This document shows positions 63,360 to 64,000 of a stretch of DNA of 64,000 nt, one piece after another. Every line of letters begins with the position of its first letter. The stretch's first letter is position 1. Made by a program: the position numbers and the translations under genes. The stretch spans positions 7,715,897 to 7,779,896 of the forward strand of contig NC_134652.1 in NCBI RefSeq assembly GCF_030463565.1, given 5' to 3'. Under the pieces are notes generated by a model that worked only from the letters and a program-made list of their open reading frames with translations, did not search any database and was not told the DNA's origin. The stretch comes from Pelecanus crispus. Its lineage: Eukaryota > Chordata > Aves > Pelecaniformes > Pelecanidae.

Positions 63360-64000
63360 CCTGAGGTTTGGAACATACTGAAAAATATTCAAGAGATCAA
63401 GTATTTAGTTTTGTGGCGTACCTACATCAGCCTCCCATTTTCTTCAGGAAGGATGTATTTCTGATACTTTCTGTCTAGCAAACAGAGCTAGAACAAGATA
63501 GCTAGAGTAAGATAATTTTGTTAATAATTATTAATGTTCTTATTAATAAGAACAATGTTAAAAATCAGAAATGTTGGCTAGTGAAGGTTGCCTTTCACAA
63601 GCCATGGCAAAAAGCTCTGGTTTCTTATTCCTGTGCTAAAAGGTTTACAAAAGTGCCGAATCAATTGATATTGCATTGGCTTCATGTGCAACTCAGGAGG
63701 GAGGTTCACTGGTGGCCAGCTGTAGAAAAAGGTTTTTTAAAATGTGTCAGGCCTTTTAATTACAGATGGTCACCTAGCAATTTCAGCTTTTGGGAAATGA
63801 GTTAGTACCATTAGCAGAAGCAGGTTCTTCCTTTGTTACAGTCCCTTCCAGCAAGGTTTGTTCTCACAGAACATGAGCAATTTTGTTTAATTGCTCTGTG
63901 AGAGTACATGATGGTAGGAAATGGATCATCGTACACTGGCTCAAACATATGTTTGAGTGTTGTGCTGCATGAATGTCACTTCATTATAAGCATACATGAT
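63360..64000. other. intergenic, with an 18-bp palindrome
   Basis: No gene. CTCAAACATATGTTTGAG at 63940-63957 is a perfect palindrome centred on an NdeI-like CATATG E-box-type core. Confidence 0.5.

Noticed and set aside
1..64000. tRNA, rRNA, snRNA genes, CRISPR arrays, bacterial operons
   Set aside because: Looked for on both strands; no recognisable cloverleaf boxes, U6-type sequence or regularly spaced repeats, and the window is vertebrate.

Overview
The window looks like a mostly non-coding stretch of a bird genome. The support is three CR1 retrotransposon 3' ends with the avian-type ATTCTRTG tail, three related avian endogenous-retrovirus LTRs, a CpG-poor A+T-rich background, and one vertebrate receptor gene. 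I found no bacterial-style operons, CRISPR array, tRNA or rRNA. The species cannot be fixed from the sequence alone.

Layout. 1-49 kb is essentially a gene desert: a solo LTR with a 5-bp target duplication (780-1342), a very G-rich run (13.82 kb), a possible ancient repeat (15.86 kb), CR1 tails (18.0, 25.3 and 28.6 kb), a related LTR still followed by a primer-binding site (26.17-26.79 kb), a 27-bp fragment carrying only the two ends of the same LTR type in reverse (27.68 kb), a long imperfect inverted repeat (32.41-32.62 kb) and an isolated CpG-rich island (42.0-42.25 kb). The only convincing protein gene is a complete single-exon class A GPCR of the prolactin-releasing-peptide receptor (PRLHR/GPR10) family at 49145-50179, plus strand. 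A second solo LTR lies about 1.8 kb downstream (51949-52491). From there to 64 kb I see no gene, only scattered short repeats.

The receptor has every family hallmark in TM2, ICL3 and TM6, but its TM7 motif reads NAxxY instead of NPxxY. It ends in SVVL, a candidate PDZ ligand comparable to the SVVI end of mammalian PRLHR. Its likely 5' leader shows a candidate splice acceptor and two short uORFs, so an upstream non-coding exon is plausible; the CpG island 7 kb upstream is one speculative candidate for its promoter. Which PRLHR paralogue this is (PRLHR, PRLHR2 or C-RFa receptor type) needs a tree.

No clear previously undescribed system emerged. The items most worth a second look are the GPCR's altered TM7 motif, the 32.4-kb hairpin, the orphan CpG island and the minimal 27-bp LTR remnant.
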